Made by a program: the position numbers and the translations under genes | Notes under the pieces: generated by a model | Databases searched by the model: none | What the model saw: only the letters and a program-made list of their open reading frames with translations | What the model was told of the DNA's origin: nothing | Shown here: piece after piece, positions 11,511-22,720 of the stretch | How the letters are laid out: every line of letters begins with the position of its first letter | Position numbering within the stretch: position 1 is the first letter of the stretch | Assembly (NCBI GenBank): GCA_022578605.1 | Contig: MU394057.1 | Span: 744,001 to 808,000 of the forward strand | Direction of reading: 5' to 3' | DNA length: 64,000 bases | Source of the DNA: Camillea tinctor | Taxonomy: Eukaryota > Ascomycota > Sordariomycetes > Xylariales > Xylariaceae

Positions 11511-13897
11511 CGTTTTAGCGTTGATGAAATAATTACTTATAAAGGCGATATCGGGAACCAGCGAATATACAATGTAGGTATGTAAACTTGGGGAATAATA
11601 TTAATGTAGGTAGTAAAAAGGGAAGATCCTTAAGTTAGGTTAGATATTACATACATGTATAGTAATCTAGGTTAGTACCTAACCTAGGTAGTGTGCTGTA
11701 CCTAGATAGTAGGTAACCTACACTAATACTTTACTCCAACCTTGATGGGCAAACAAAATGCAAGTCCATGTGAAATGTTTCAGATGTAGATACCAAGACT
11801 AATCCCGCTTTGAGGCTGCATTAGAAATCAAAGTGTATATAGCGGGGTACAGCTGTAGTGAGTTACGTACCTAACTTTAGAACTTGAACCTAGTTCAACT
11901 GACCCCCTTTTACACTTTCTTTAACTCCCCAGCTCCCTACCTACCCTGGCAACTTTAGGTAATAAGTCGTACACATACACCTGGCTGGAGTATGCTCCAT
12001 TTACCTAACCTAAACTAGTTCTTATCAACCATATCTTCACCATAAGCAAAGCCCCTTATCTAATGCGTATCGATACGATGGACTACTTCTTAGGTACAGA
12101 GCCGAGTCCCCGCCCGGTCATGGTTCCGTGTGTCGGCCACGGTGTATTGCATATGTATGTATATATGTACCACACGCTACACTATCTCTAATCCCTACTG
12201 CCGACCGCCTAGAAGTTCCTCAGCTCTTGGCATTCCGAGTCCGGGGGTACGTCCACTTACACCATAGTATTATAAGTACTATGTGGCTATAGTATTTGAC
12301 CTAGTATACACTACCTAGATTAACCTGCCTAATCAAAGACCAGGCTTGTTTATGAAACTTGCTTCACGACTCAAGTGAGTCAAGGAAAAACAACATACTA
12401 ATACATATATGTAAATGCATATGTAAATACAATACGCATACACCCCCTTTCCTTCCCACCGATCATTTACCGAGATATAGATTATTATTATCCATTATTA
12501 CTAGCGTACCTAACTAACTTACGTACATCAACCAGGGACCTCAGGACCTGACTATACTAGTATGTAGGTAAGTCGATAGTAAGTAATAGGTAATAGATCT
12601 AGATACCCCCAACCTATACCTATACCTAGGTATATCCATCCCTCACATTACCCTATCTATGTCAATATGCAGCATAAGCTACCCCTACCTAAGCTTGATC
12701 CAAACCCGAGTCAAGAGGGGATCGCCGGTTGCCGGGTGTAGTAAGCTATGCTTGTGCATAGACCGTATATATCTACATATCTATCTCTTTCTTAACCCCT
12801 TATCTCTAAAATACCTATTCCTACATATGTATGCCTATGCAATGCTTTCATACATGCTATAAGCAAAAAAAAAGCATTAAAAAAAGCAAGAGCAAGAGCA
12901 GCGGAATCAAGTGATCCATCCTCAACAACAAGAGAACAAAAGCGTAAAAGAAAGGGGGAACTACCTAACCTAGGTACACTACTTGCCTAACCGCAACACC
13001 ACGATCACGGGCCACAATAACACATAGTGTAGTCTATTTGTACTGTATTGTATTGTACCTAGGCAAGTTAGGCAGGGTATGACCTAGCTTAGCTGCAAGA
13101 CGGGAGACGGGAGAAGGGGGGGTGTTTGACATTTTTCGCAGACCGCCATCTTCCCTCTCGGAATCCAGCTACCGAGTTGTCCACACGCCCCCCCGGGCGT
13201 GAGTGGGTAAGGTAAGGTAAGACGAAGAAAATAAGCTAGGTTAGCCTACTACATCGCAGCATGATATGTAGGTATTACGTAGGCTATCAAAGCAGTTAAC
13301 TAAGGTAGTTGTTTCAGTAGATATTATAAACTGGCTTATATGCAGCAAAAAAAAATACATACTGATAACCCGGTTTACCATACCTACCTGCCAACCTACG
13401 CAGGAGAGGCCAGGTTAAGCCAAGGCAAACCAAGACTTATAAACGGGCTATTTATCTCGATGATACGCGTAAAGGAGTCGTTTATACAGACAGGTAGCAG
13501 CAACACTCTCAATTACTTGACTAGCTACCTGAGTGATCCCGTGTAAAGGCCTATTGAGTTAAAGAGAACATAAATCCATTCGATATATATGTACAACACG
13601 TATTTCAATGCTATTACACCCATTCAAACGTAATCAATCGCGCGGGGGAGAAGAGGTATTTTTATTCCTCAAAAAAAAAAAAAAGCAGTGTTATTACTTA
13701 CAAATTACGGTATCATCCGTACGCCGTCCCGTCCGTCAGAACACCCCTAGCTCTGTCCGCTCTAGAGAGAGAAGAAGCCTCAAATCTGTTTCTCATATGC
13801 GGCCAGGCTAGAGAAAGAAAACGATGGTTGATAGTCATCTGACAATTCCACCCACTAAACGAACAAGTAAAAAAAGTTATGCATATTAATATTCCCT

Positions 13898-13900
<3 letters not shown>
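11511..13900. other. AT-rich spacer with dense TAGGT/ACCTA words
   Basis: No gene supported. Words such as CCTAGGTA and TAGGTACCTA recur densely (examples near 11630-11720, 12540-12640 and 12960-13090). A-runs occur at 12866-12885 and 13671-13684. Confidence 0.5.
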
Positions 13901-13984
<84 letters not shown>

Positions 13985-13994
13985 CGGGGCCGAG
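13901..13994 (+). repeat. Poly-G tract ending at an assembly gap
   Basis: Nearly 90 consecutive G with only a few C, running directly into a block of N. Most likely an assembly or sequencing artefact at a contig end (two-colour chemistry reads no signal as G), though a true G-rich locus cannot be excluded. Confidence 0.9.
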
Positions 13995-14004
13995 NNNNNN
14001 NNNN
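13995..14004. other. Assembly gap (10 N)
   Basis: Ten undetermined bases between a poly-G run and AT-rich sequence; the true gap size is unknown. Confidence 0.99.
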
Positions 14005-14096
14005 CAGACAAACAAAACCCAGGTTTTTTTTTCTCATCCAAATCCCCCCACAAAACCCACCACGAAAAAAACTTTTGCATCTTAATTTTTCCCATT

Positions 14097-14119
14097 CCCC
14101 CCCCCCCCCCCCCCCCCCC
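14097..14119 (+). repeat. Poly-C tract
   Basis: 23 consecutive C about 95 bp right of the gap and 50 bp downstream of the ING-gene stop codon. Confidence 0.9.
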
Positions 14120-14170
14120 ATACCCCCCTCATTCATTCTTTAGAATAATTTTCCTATTGCTTATTGCTTA

Positions 14171-16864
14171 TCACATCTTGACCCCACGTGAGGTCACCTC
14201 ACCCCGTCCTCCGATGTTGAGTTGGATGCGGCACTCGGGGCAATACCATTTGGTTGTGCGTGCTGGTATCTCCGTGAGCTCGACACACTCCAGGTGGAAC
14301 CATTCTTGCTTGCAAATCTGTGCGCCGCTAGCTGTTAGTTTCTGTCTCGATAGCTTACTGCTGCCATCATGTGCGGGTGGTGGTGGTGGTGAGATGGCAG
14401 GGTCATGATTTGTTTCGCTCACATCGACATTGTCGCACTGTATCATAGTGCCAAAGCTGACCCGGTTGCAGAGGCAGTACCTCGGCTCGTTTGGATCGAT
14501 GACATTTCCGTCGTCATCTACTTCGACTTCGACCTCCTGCTCGGGCTGCTGGCTCGTGCCCTTCTCCTTCCTGTTTCGAGGCTTCGTGCGTGGCGCCGCC
14601 TTGCGCTTTCCTATAGCGCTCGTACCGCCAGAATTCGTAGTTACAACGCCTGGAGCAGGTCTTTTAGTACGCTTACTAGGTTGTCGTAATTCAGGGGCTG
14701 GCGTGTTTCGAGCGGTGCTAGTGCGTCGAGGCCGCTCAGCCGCAAGAGTTGGAGGGGGCTCCTGACTTGCAGCCTTGCCACGTGAGGACGGGCGACGGCT
14801 AGACGCCGACTGTGGTTCGGGCAATGGAGTTGGTACTGGAGTGTTACTTCTAGAATTGGCTTGCTTAGGGATAGCTGTGTTGAGTTGTAAGTTCTGTCTG
14901 GTTTCTCTCTTGGGAATATCTCGGATCGGAGGTGGGACGGGAGTGGTGGTCTTGATAGGCGGCGGGACAGGGGTCTCTGCAGGCGGCTTGGTGGGAACGG
15001 TAGTAGTAACTGTAGAGGCCGGGGTCGGACTTGTCTGCCCTGACGAAGCAGCGGATCTTGCAGCAACACTGGGAGAATCAGACGGGACCGCGATCGGGAG
15101 CGGTATTGGTACCGGTGTCTTCGACGTGATAGGAGGGTGCGCTGGCTTTCCCAATTGTGGCACAGGGACAGGGGTTTCCGTAGGAACCGTAGGAGCTACT
15201 GCTGCCGCAGGCGGGGGCGGCACCGATGGAGGTCGCGGGGCGATCTGGGGCGGCGGAACGGGCGTCTCCGTCTTGGTCCGCTTCAGTGGTGGTTTTTCTG
15301 GCTGGGCTGGGACTTGGGGAGTTGCCTGTGACGCCGCTTGTGTAGTCGCCTGGGTTGGCGGTTGTTGGGTTCCTGGCTGAGCACCCGTTTGGGTCGATGC
15401 TTGATTCTCAACCCCATGAGGTTTCTCTGAGACGGGAGTCTCTGACATTGAATCACGTTTCCGTTTCCTAGACTTAGACTTACTAGGGGGCTTTCCCTGG
15501 CTCTGGCCGGTCTCCTGGGACTTATCGTGCGAGCTTCCGGCGACGGATGGGGAAGCCTCGTGTGTCAAGAATATCCGAGCAGCTTCTGCCATTTTTCTAG
15601 CCGACTCTTCTGCTTCCTCGGCGGCCATTCTGGCCAAGGTTTCGCGCTTGAGTTTCTTCGCCTCGTTCAGCTTCATACCGCGGTTACTCAACTGTACCTC
15701 ATCGGCTGTCAACGCTTCAGCACTAATGGCGCCTTCAGGGGGGTGTTGGGTGCCGGATTCAGCATCAACTATAGGGGCGGGGAGGGCTGGTTCAAACGGC
15801 TTTCCTTCCTCCTCTGCCTGCTTCTGGGCAGCCCTATAAGCTTCCACGCCGCGACCCAGAGCCTTGAGCTCTCGCGCAATCATTGTGTCACTAGGGTTCC
15901 ATACTGCATTTTTCTTCATACGCTTCCTAAGCTTGGCCAGCTCGTAGGGAGTCAATTGTAGCCACGGAGCATCAGAGCTACCGGGCACTGCATTGTCAGG
16001 AGGGGGCTTGAGCTGCGCGAGGGCAGTGCTCGTAGAAAGCGTCGAAGGTGGGTGTTCAGGGCGGCTCACTGGTGTTCGCGGGGGCCGCGGAGGTTTCGGG
16101 ACCTTTTGCTTGGGGGGCTTCGGCGTCTTGACGATCTTGATCCGGGGATTGGGGGTGGTGGTGCGTCTCGGGGGAGACACGGAGATCTCCTCCTCCGAAC
16201 TCTCCTCGCTGGAGGAGCTATAGGCATTGAACTCGATCTCGTAGGGGGCGAGGACCTCTCCGGGGACGGTGATCCGCGGCGGCTGTCGGACCTTCTGTCC
16301 GTTACTGTCTAGACGAAGGGTGATTTTGGGAGCGCGGACCATCTGCGGCGACTTGCTCTGGACCGGGCTCTTCTGTTCCTCGGCAGTAGGCCAATTATCG
16401 CGCATAGTCTGGAGTTTCGCCAGGATAGTCTTGGCCCGGTTGTAGTGTCGGTTCACGTTCTCCTGCATGCGACAGGCCTCGGCATGGGAGTAGGTACGAG
16501 AGCTGACGGCGCGGTTCAGGTTATCTGATATATCGGCGCGCAACCTGACAGCATCAGGACGGCTATCGGCAGGCAAGGAAGGCAGCTTTCCCCAGGTGGC
16601 CGTGAGGTTGTGGACGTTCGCAGAAGCATCAGCGTAGGTGGAGTCGAGCTGGCCGATGAGAGTAAGCGATCGCATCATGTCGGAAGGGAGGTACTCGGTA
16701 AAATCAAGGTAGTCGGTGACGGTCGCCTGCGCATCAGGGTCGGCGCGCATACTAAGCGATGCGAGGCCATTGTTCGTAGCGTGCAAGGGCGGGATGGGGT
16801 TTCTCGAAAGAACGTCGCCGTCCAGCTCCCCACTTCCACCGTTTGCCTCTACTGCACTCGCCAT
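14171..16864 (-). CDS. ING-family PHD-finger chromatin reader (Pho23/Yng-like)
   Basis: Two exons, 16864-14423 and 14317-14171 (intron 14422-14318, 105 nt, GTGAGC...CACAG); 862 aa. N-terminal ING helical domain at ~residues 50-160 (DYLDFTEYLPSDMMRSLTLI ... NRAKTILAKLQTMRDNW). It is followed by a long Pro/Thr/Lys-rich disordered linker with repeated TPVPPP-type segments, and a C-terminal PHD finger with ligands C797, C799, C810, C816, H822, C825, C840 and C843 (YCLCNRVS, EWFHLEC, WYCPEC). ING-PHD proteins read H3K4me3 and are subunits of the Rpd3L (Pho23), NuA3 or NuA4 complexes. Which complex this one joins cannot be told from sequence; the great length favours a Pho23-type paralogue. The intron splits the finger between zinc ligands and is a stop-free multiple of three. 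Confidence 0.9.
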   Translation of the reverse strand: MASAVEANGGSGELDGDVLSRNPIPPLHATNNGLASLSMRADPDAQATVTDYLDFTEYLPSDMMRSLTLIGQLDSTYADASANVHNLTATWGKLPSLPADSRPDAVRLRADISDNLNRAVSSRTYSHAEACRMQENVNRHYNRAKTILAKLQTMRDNWPTAEEQKSPVQSKSPQMVRAPKITLRLDSNGQKVRQPPRITVPGEVLAPYEIEFNAYSSSSEESSEEEISVSPPRRTTTPNPRIKIVKTPKPPKQKVPKPPRPPRTPVSRPEHPPSTLSTSTALAQLKPPPDNAVPGSSDAPWLQLTPYELAKLRKRMKKNAVWNPSDTMIARELKALGRGVEAYRAAQKQAEEEGKPFEPALPAPIVDAESGTQHPPEGAISAEALTADEVQLSNRGMKLNEAKKLKRETLARMAAEEAEESARKMAEAARIFLTHEASPSVAGSSHDKSQETGQSQGKPPSKSKSRKRKRDSMSETPVSEKPHGVENQASTQTGAQPGTQQPPTQATTQAASQATPQVPAQPEKPPLKRTKTETPVPPPQIAPRPPSVPPPPAAAVAPTVPTETPVPVPQLGKPAHPPITSKTPVPIPLPIAVPSDSPSVAARSAASSGQTSPTPASTVTTTVPTKPPAETPVPPPIKTTTPVPPPIRDIPKRETRQNLQLNTAIPKQANSRSNTPVPTPLPEPQSASSRRPSSRGKAASQEPPPTLAAERPRRTSTARNTPAPELRQPSKRTKRPAPGVVTTNSGGTSAIGKRKAAPRTKPRNRKEKGTSQQPEQEVEVEVDDDGNVIDPNEPRYCLCNRVSFGTMIQCDNVDVSETNHDPAISPPPPPAHDGSSKLSRQKLTASGAQICKQEWFHLECVELTEIPARTTKWYCPECRIQLNIGGRGEVTSRGVKM

Positions 16865-17710
16865 ATTTTTATTTTTTATTTTTTTGGTTGTGCTTTTGTA
16901 GAGGATATATATTAGCAGCGAGAGGTCATTGTGGCTTTTTTGGCGTTTGTGGCATCTGCTATGGTTCCCGTTGATGGAAAGCTCAAAGGGAGTGATGATT
17001 CTTTAACGGAGAAGTTGATGATGATGTTGTGGTATCAATCGATGTTAAAGTCGTCGCGGCGTGTCAGGTCGGGTAAGTAGGTAAGCAGTACTAGGTAGTG
17101 AACCTAGGCTAGTTAATTGGACGCAAAAAGGCGCTGCTGTACGAGGTAAAAGAAAAAGTGGGGTAAGTATCGCGTTATTCGGTAAAACCCCGGGAGGCCT
17201 TAAGTACATACACCTCCGTAATGTACATACACTACGCATAACTCTCCGATAACCCCCCACCTTTATGTATGGTACTTACCTTATCTAAGGTCAGGGATTC
17301 TCCAGACCTTAGCTATGGACGAGCTCGCTATGGACATACCTAGTAGGTACTTCCCATTCATTCAATCCCTCCCCCCTTTTTAGCATTTCATGGAAACCCG
17401 GTGTAAGTATGCGTTGTTCATACATCTTATACCTGTCTAAGTCAACTATATGTTTTATTACGGCAACAAGTCTCTTAATCCGATTGATTCATCTTCTATT
17501 ATATTACTCGATAGAAACGTAGGCATCTCAGATGTATCTACATATTCCTCCAGTCACACCCCCCTATTGCCAATCATGTAATTATGTTCCCGGAACAAAG
17601 TAGATAGATATAGCTAGTTACCCCTGAGCACCACTATCCCTTTACATCATCTTCTCTATATACTAAGTATAAAGCCTATCATCATAGACATACATTCCAC
17701 TAAAGTGTCA
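16865..17710. other. Spacer / ING-gene 5' flank
   Basis: Promoter side of the ING gene and 3' side of the bactofilin-like gene. AT-rich with TAGGTA words; nothing else recognised. Confidence 0.5.
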
Positions 17711-18707
17711 CTACCGTGGCGATAGTGAACTGAAGTATCTATCTGTAAGTAACTCAGACTTAAAAATGTCATCTTGAGACCCCTTCCTCGTCCTGAAGTC
17801 CTCGTCTTCCTCCTCTATTACGCATCGGGATTCACTTCCGATCAAACTTAGCGAACCGCGTACTTTGAGGGAAGAGCACTTTCTATATGGAACAAATACT
17901 ATCAACATACAATCTTTCCAACCTTATAGTCTAAGTTAGGAGGAACCCCTGAAACTTACAAGTAATCATGAACAATGACTGAGCCTAAGACCTCTACGGT
18001 ACCGGTAATATTGCACTCTCCATAGATGATGAGATCCCCAGTCACGGTTATTGTTCCGTCAGACCTTCTGTCTATTAGCTGGACAGTCACTTAGTTAATG
18101 CAAGTAAAAGAGATAATCCCGACATACCAACAAGTAGTACAACCATGAGTAGTCATATAATAACACACCTTAATGTCACCACTTTCAACACATATTAACG
18201 ACATCAACCAATGAGTACGACGGGCAGGATAGGGCATAGTTAAGGGATCTCGACATACAGACAAGTAAGTTCGCCGTTCACATGCAGACCACCAAAGCTC
18301 CTGAGGGTTGACTGAACATGCAATTTACCATAGACATGGATACTGGACGTAGATGTAATAGAGTTTTCGACCACAACTTTCCCATAGAGATGAACACAAT
18401 CCGGTGAATTGATTTTTGGGTATCGTTTCACGCCGTCCTCGTCACAGGATATAGGTTGAGTAATTAAATCCGAACCCCAGAAAGTATCCTTATATTCTGT
18501 TTGGTCTATCCCGTCCTTTGCCAGCTCTCCAAACTTGGGTTGCAGACACAGAGGGTTCTCGCATGCCCATGGTTGAGCAGCAGCATCTGAAGTTTGTTCT
18601 TGATGGCTTTTTTCAAAGCCACTCGGTTTGTTGTTTCCCAAAATTATCAGAGATCTGCTATGAGGAGAGGGCGGGTCATCGTGGTGGCTCGAGTTAGGGT
18701 CGTTCAT
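17711..18707 (-). CDS. Bactofilin-like beta-helix protein
   Basis: Four exons: 18707-18259, 18181-18169 (13 nt), 18078-17960, 17882-17711. Introns are 77, 90 and 77 nt with GTATGT, GTGTGT and GTAAGT donors. 250 aa, frame closes. After a ~100-residue polar N-terminus come about six rungs of 17-22 residues with the pattern (V/I)xxGx(L/V)xV: CVHLYGKVVV, IHVYGKLHV, LHVNGELTC, ITVTGDLIIYG, VEVLGSVIV, LKVRGSLSLIG. This pattern and spacing are typical of the right-handed beta-helix of bactofilins, polymer-forming cytoskeletal proteins best known from bacteria. The rungs run continuously across all three splice junctions, which supports the model. The C-terminus is acidic (EEEDED). No membrane segment is seen. 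Filament formation in this fungus is inference. Confidence 0.72.
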
Positions 18708-21700
18708 ATTAACGCCTATGAGTGGAAGGCCGTATCAAGGTGAATTATGATGCCTGGTTCGTTTAGCTTTTCGCGGTAACAAGTGCTGGGTTATTCAAGT
18801 AATATACAATACAAAAGGATCCCCTGATGTTACGAAGATTGTAGATTGAAGGGTAGGGATGTTGTGTTAAATCAGGCAGCTCGTGGCTACATAAGTTCCC
18901 AAGGGAACAAGGAGACAGTTTAATGATATAAGGTGAGGTGTCACAGGCAGTAGAAGTTTCGGTCATTTGCTCAATAATAGACGTTTTCCAACTTCTCCCT
19001 GGCTACCTCGTGATAATACACATAAGTCTAATAAGCTATATAAGTGCTTACATGTGATATCGCGCAAATGCTATTTATCATGCTTTAACTCCCCACGTCG
19101 TACATGCCTCCGAGGGAATATTCGCGTAAGGGTAGCACATATGTAAGGTGCTATTACATTTGAATTACCGAGTCTCAAGTTAGAAGTCATCTGCCACCGT
19201 GATTTCTTCCAATTTTTTAATAAAGGGGGTTCTGCTGCCTCGTCAAATGTCCTATACTACGGCGGGAACGGCGCCGAAATGGTTGTATCATAGCTTTCAA
19301 ACCCCAGATTAGTTAAGAAATATGAAATGATTATAAAGAAAACTAAGGCCTAGGTTTCTATCAAGCTTATAGACTAGTTTGGGTATCATTTACTCGATAA
19401 GGACACACCTCAGTTGCTCTTGATTGTTCATATATACTTGCGTGCATGGGTCAGAATCAAATGAACTGTGCAAGCAACACATTAGTAGCAAAGAACAAAG
19501 TGAATACTACGCCAGTAGGAACGCCCCTCTTCCACCCATTCACTATGTATACCGCCCCTATTCCTCATCCCCAACGTCCCCTCTTTTAACCTACCTTATC
19601 AACAACACTAGAAGCATCTCCTGAATAGCATTGTGTGGTCTCCCAATTTACATTTGGAAGCTCTTAAGGGACCAAGCAAAGCCCCCTACCCTTCCCAGTC
19701 GACTAGGGCTCCTCTTGCGGTGTCCAGGCATCTGCAGTTGTGTTAGTATCCCAGGTCCTGCGGCCACTATCTGCCCTCCTCACGCGAACATATACACTCT
19801 GTCTCGCGCGATACCGACGAGGGCCCAGCCAGACCACTCGCCGTCTCTTTTCGTAAAAGGCTAGAGTAAGAGACAACACCGGTTCTAAGCGGGGACCTAT
19901 CGAACAAAAGGGGAATCTCATACACTCTTTCTCGTCTCCGTAGTTTATGGTGGTAAAAAGCGTTTCCCTTAGCCTTCTATAGGTATAGTGCTTCTAATAC
20001 GAAGTCCTAGTCCCATTCAAGAGAAGATTACACAGACCGTTTATTGATATATGAACGGCGAGTTGTCGGTGTTTTGGGATAGATCATGCTACCTTGAGCA
20101 GCCAGACTCTTGGGGAGAAGAAATGCGCCGAATCCTTTACCAAGTGCATTACCTACTTATCACTTCGTCAAATTATTACAGCATATAAAGTGATCTTTTT
20201 GTGTGCTACTTACTACCTCACCAATGACTCACGGCTTGGGTATCTCGTCAATTATAGAGCTGGGGGACAGCTCTATCTACGGAAGCAGCGATACTAATTG
20301 GCGTGCTGCTCCTAGGCAACAGACAGAAGCCTAGTCTTCGAAACTACACAAAAGACCATCCCATTCGACTAGCCAACACCTAATGAGAACATAGGGGCTA
20401 ACAGGACTAGCGGGGTAGCCGACAGATCGAGCCTGCTCGGTTCTTATAGGTAAGGCGATAATGGAAAATAAGACGGGAAGGGAGTGATGAAGAAGAAAAG
20501 GCAAAGCGAAGGTCTAGCAAGCTAGGAGAAGAAGCAGAAATCCCCGACTAAACTAGGCCATTCATAGCCCAAGAGGGCACGCTTAGGCCCGACAGTTAAA
20601 TAAGTCACATCTTCGTCAACTACACCAGTATAAGACGAGCCTTTCTCACACGGCGAGCGGCAAACAACGGAGCTTGCTAGTCACGCTTGTACTAGGGGAG
20701 ATGATTATGGAGTCGTAAGGCTGAGAAAAATAGGTTCTAGAACTTGAATTTACCTAGGGATATATACCTATATTGTCCCTTGCTTGGCTGGCCTGTCCAC
20801 GCGAGCTAGGCACGTAGGTATAGAGCCGCGTGTGTATGTACCTATCTACCCAGCACACGGAAAATACCCCCCAGGGCCTCGTTGATATACGGAGTGAAAC
20901 GACGATCAACTGAGTGACCACCCCGGGCTATTTTTCCCCCTTCTCTTCACTCCCGGGAGCCAAGATCCCGATTCACATATTCTTCCCGAGTCACCGACAT
21001 ATCGTGACACCGAATCCTTCCCTCCCTCCCCTCTATCTCTTCCTAACCGACGCTTTATTTGCCTCCACGGGTGCTTTCCGCATTCGCGTTGTAAGGTAGC
21101 AGGATCAACGGTTACCGGGGTTCCTGCAAGCCATGCCCCGTGATAGGACGAGAGAGCTACATAGTCTTTTCCGCTGCTGGGTTGAGCTAGGTAAGTATGA
21201 CGTGCATTAGATACCGCCTACGTAGACTAATGGCAGCCCGCAATGCCAAGGCGAAGATCAGATGTGAGGGGATGGAGGGAGGGAGCTGCCTGTTAGGTAG
21301 AGCTGGGGGCTACCTAGTAAGGCATGCGAAGTTGTCAAGAGATCATGTGGGAGGAATTCCTTGAGCTGAAGAAGAATATTTCTTCATTTTTTATTTATGT
21401 TTCACACAATACGGAAGTCCTATTATGCTGGCGAGCAGCCCACGAAGGATAGCCAATATCATCACACGTAAGTCTGAAGGAAACGAGTTCACCGTTTCTA
21501 GGTTAGCTATAGAAGCAGGGGACTTAGCGTTGGATCACGAAAGGACTTCACGTAAGGGGGCTAGCTTCTCTCCCCACCGATATTATCCACAAGACCAGAT
21601 ATGGGACAAACTTTTCGATCTGGGGTGACTTGAGTGAACGGGGAAATCTTGGAGACGCACAGAGATCGTCGTCTTTGGGAGTGGATATGCATGTGGTAAA

Positions 21701-22701
21701 ATTTCCTTTCTCTTTCTCTCTTATACACTAGCTAGGATGACGGCTGTTCGTGCCTGACGGACCGTTCCTAACGCTTAGTTCGCCGGTCCACGATGCTACA
21801 TCACTTACCTACTTTTCGGGTCTGCCCAATCACTACGACGCTTGACGGACCACACAGGACTTACATAAGAGATGCTGTAAACCGGATCTCAGAGTTGGGG
21901 GCCGACCGCTGAATTCGTCTGTGTCACCACAGAACACCAGGTACCCGCTCCATGATACGCAGTAGGAAGGTTGAAAGATCTACTAGACTGGAATGTCATG
22001 TCATTGCTGTGACCGTACCTGCATCAACCTGGAGCCCAACGGCCATCTTATTTGCTGGTGATGCCAAATTCACGGGTTACCGAGCCCCAGGTTTCTGGGT
22101 GTCTTGGGTCTCAGCTCCTCAACCAAGAGAGGGCACTTCAACCAGTGAGAACAAACCTGGATAAGCTAAAAGCCATCAGCAGTTCCCTAGGAGCCATTAT
22201 ATTGGTCGGAGCTGAACAGCAGCCCTAAATAGATGGTGTGGTATCCCCCCGAATACCTCCGGCTGTGCGAGAATGACGGCTTTAGCGGCATCGTCAGCTG
22301 AGTGAGGGGATTTTTACCCAGCTGGCAGACCAGACACGGAGGACAAGTTTGAACATGTTGTCATTTTCCTTACAACGCTCTAGAGGCGGCCGAAATTGTT
22401 CCGTCAGGTGGAGCGTAGACAGGAGGGCCTGTTTAGACACTGCCAATCCGGCTGTCTCGGAGTCGATCGCATCGGCGATCTTCGTATGCCCTAAATTTAG
22501 TGCCCGAAATGCTCGTAATTCTCACATTAACTGGATCATGTCAACGACGTTGTCAGTTGGCGGATGCTAGGGCAAGAAAATTGGAGAAAAATAAAATAAT
22601 CGGGAGAGAAAAATAGTCACTTGATTTTTTTATTTTTTTTTTTTACCTCACCACCAAAATTTGTGGGTTATGAAGTGAGTGGAGTTTCTGTGTATATGGA
22701 G

Positions 22702-22720
22702 ATATATATATATATATATA
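22702..22720 (+). repeat. AT dinucleotide microsatellite
   Basis: Nine or more AT units seen directly in spacer DNA. Confidence 0.85.

Noticed and set aside
13879..14408. Open frames encoding poly-Gly or poly-Pro across the N gap
   Set aside because: Produced by the G homopolymer and the gap; not credible coding sequence.
14775..15380. 201-codon Gly/Val-rich open frame on the plus strand
   Set aside because: Antisense shadow of the proline-rich linker of the ING-family gene.
18763..18966. Minus-strand open frame just upstream of the bactofilin-like gene, possible extra 5' exon
   Set aside because: No good donor joins it in frame to the downstream exon; left out.
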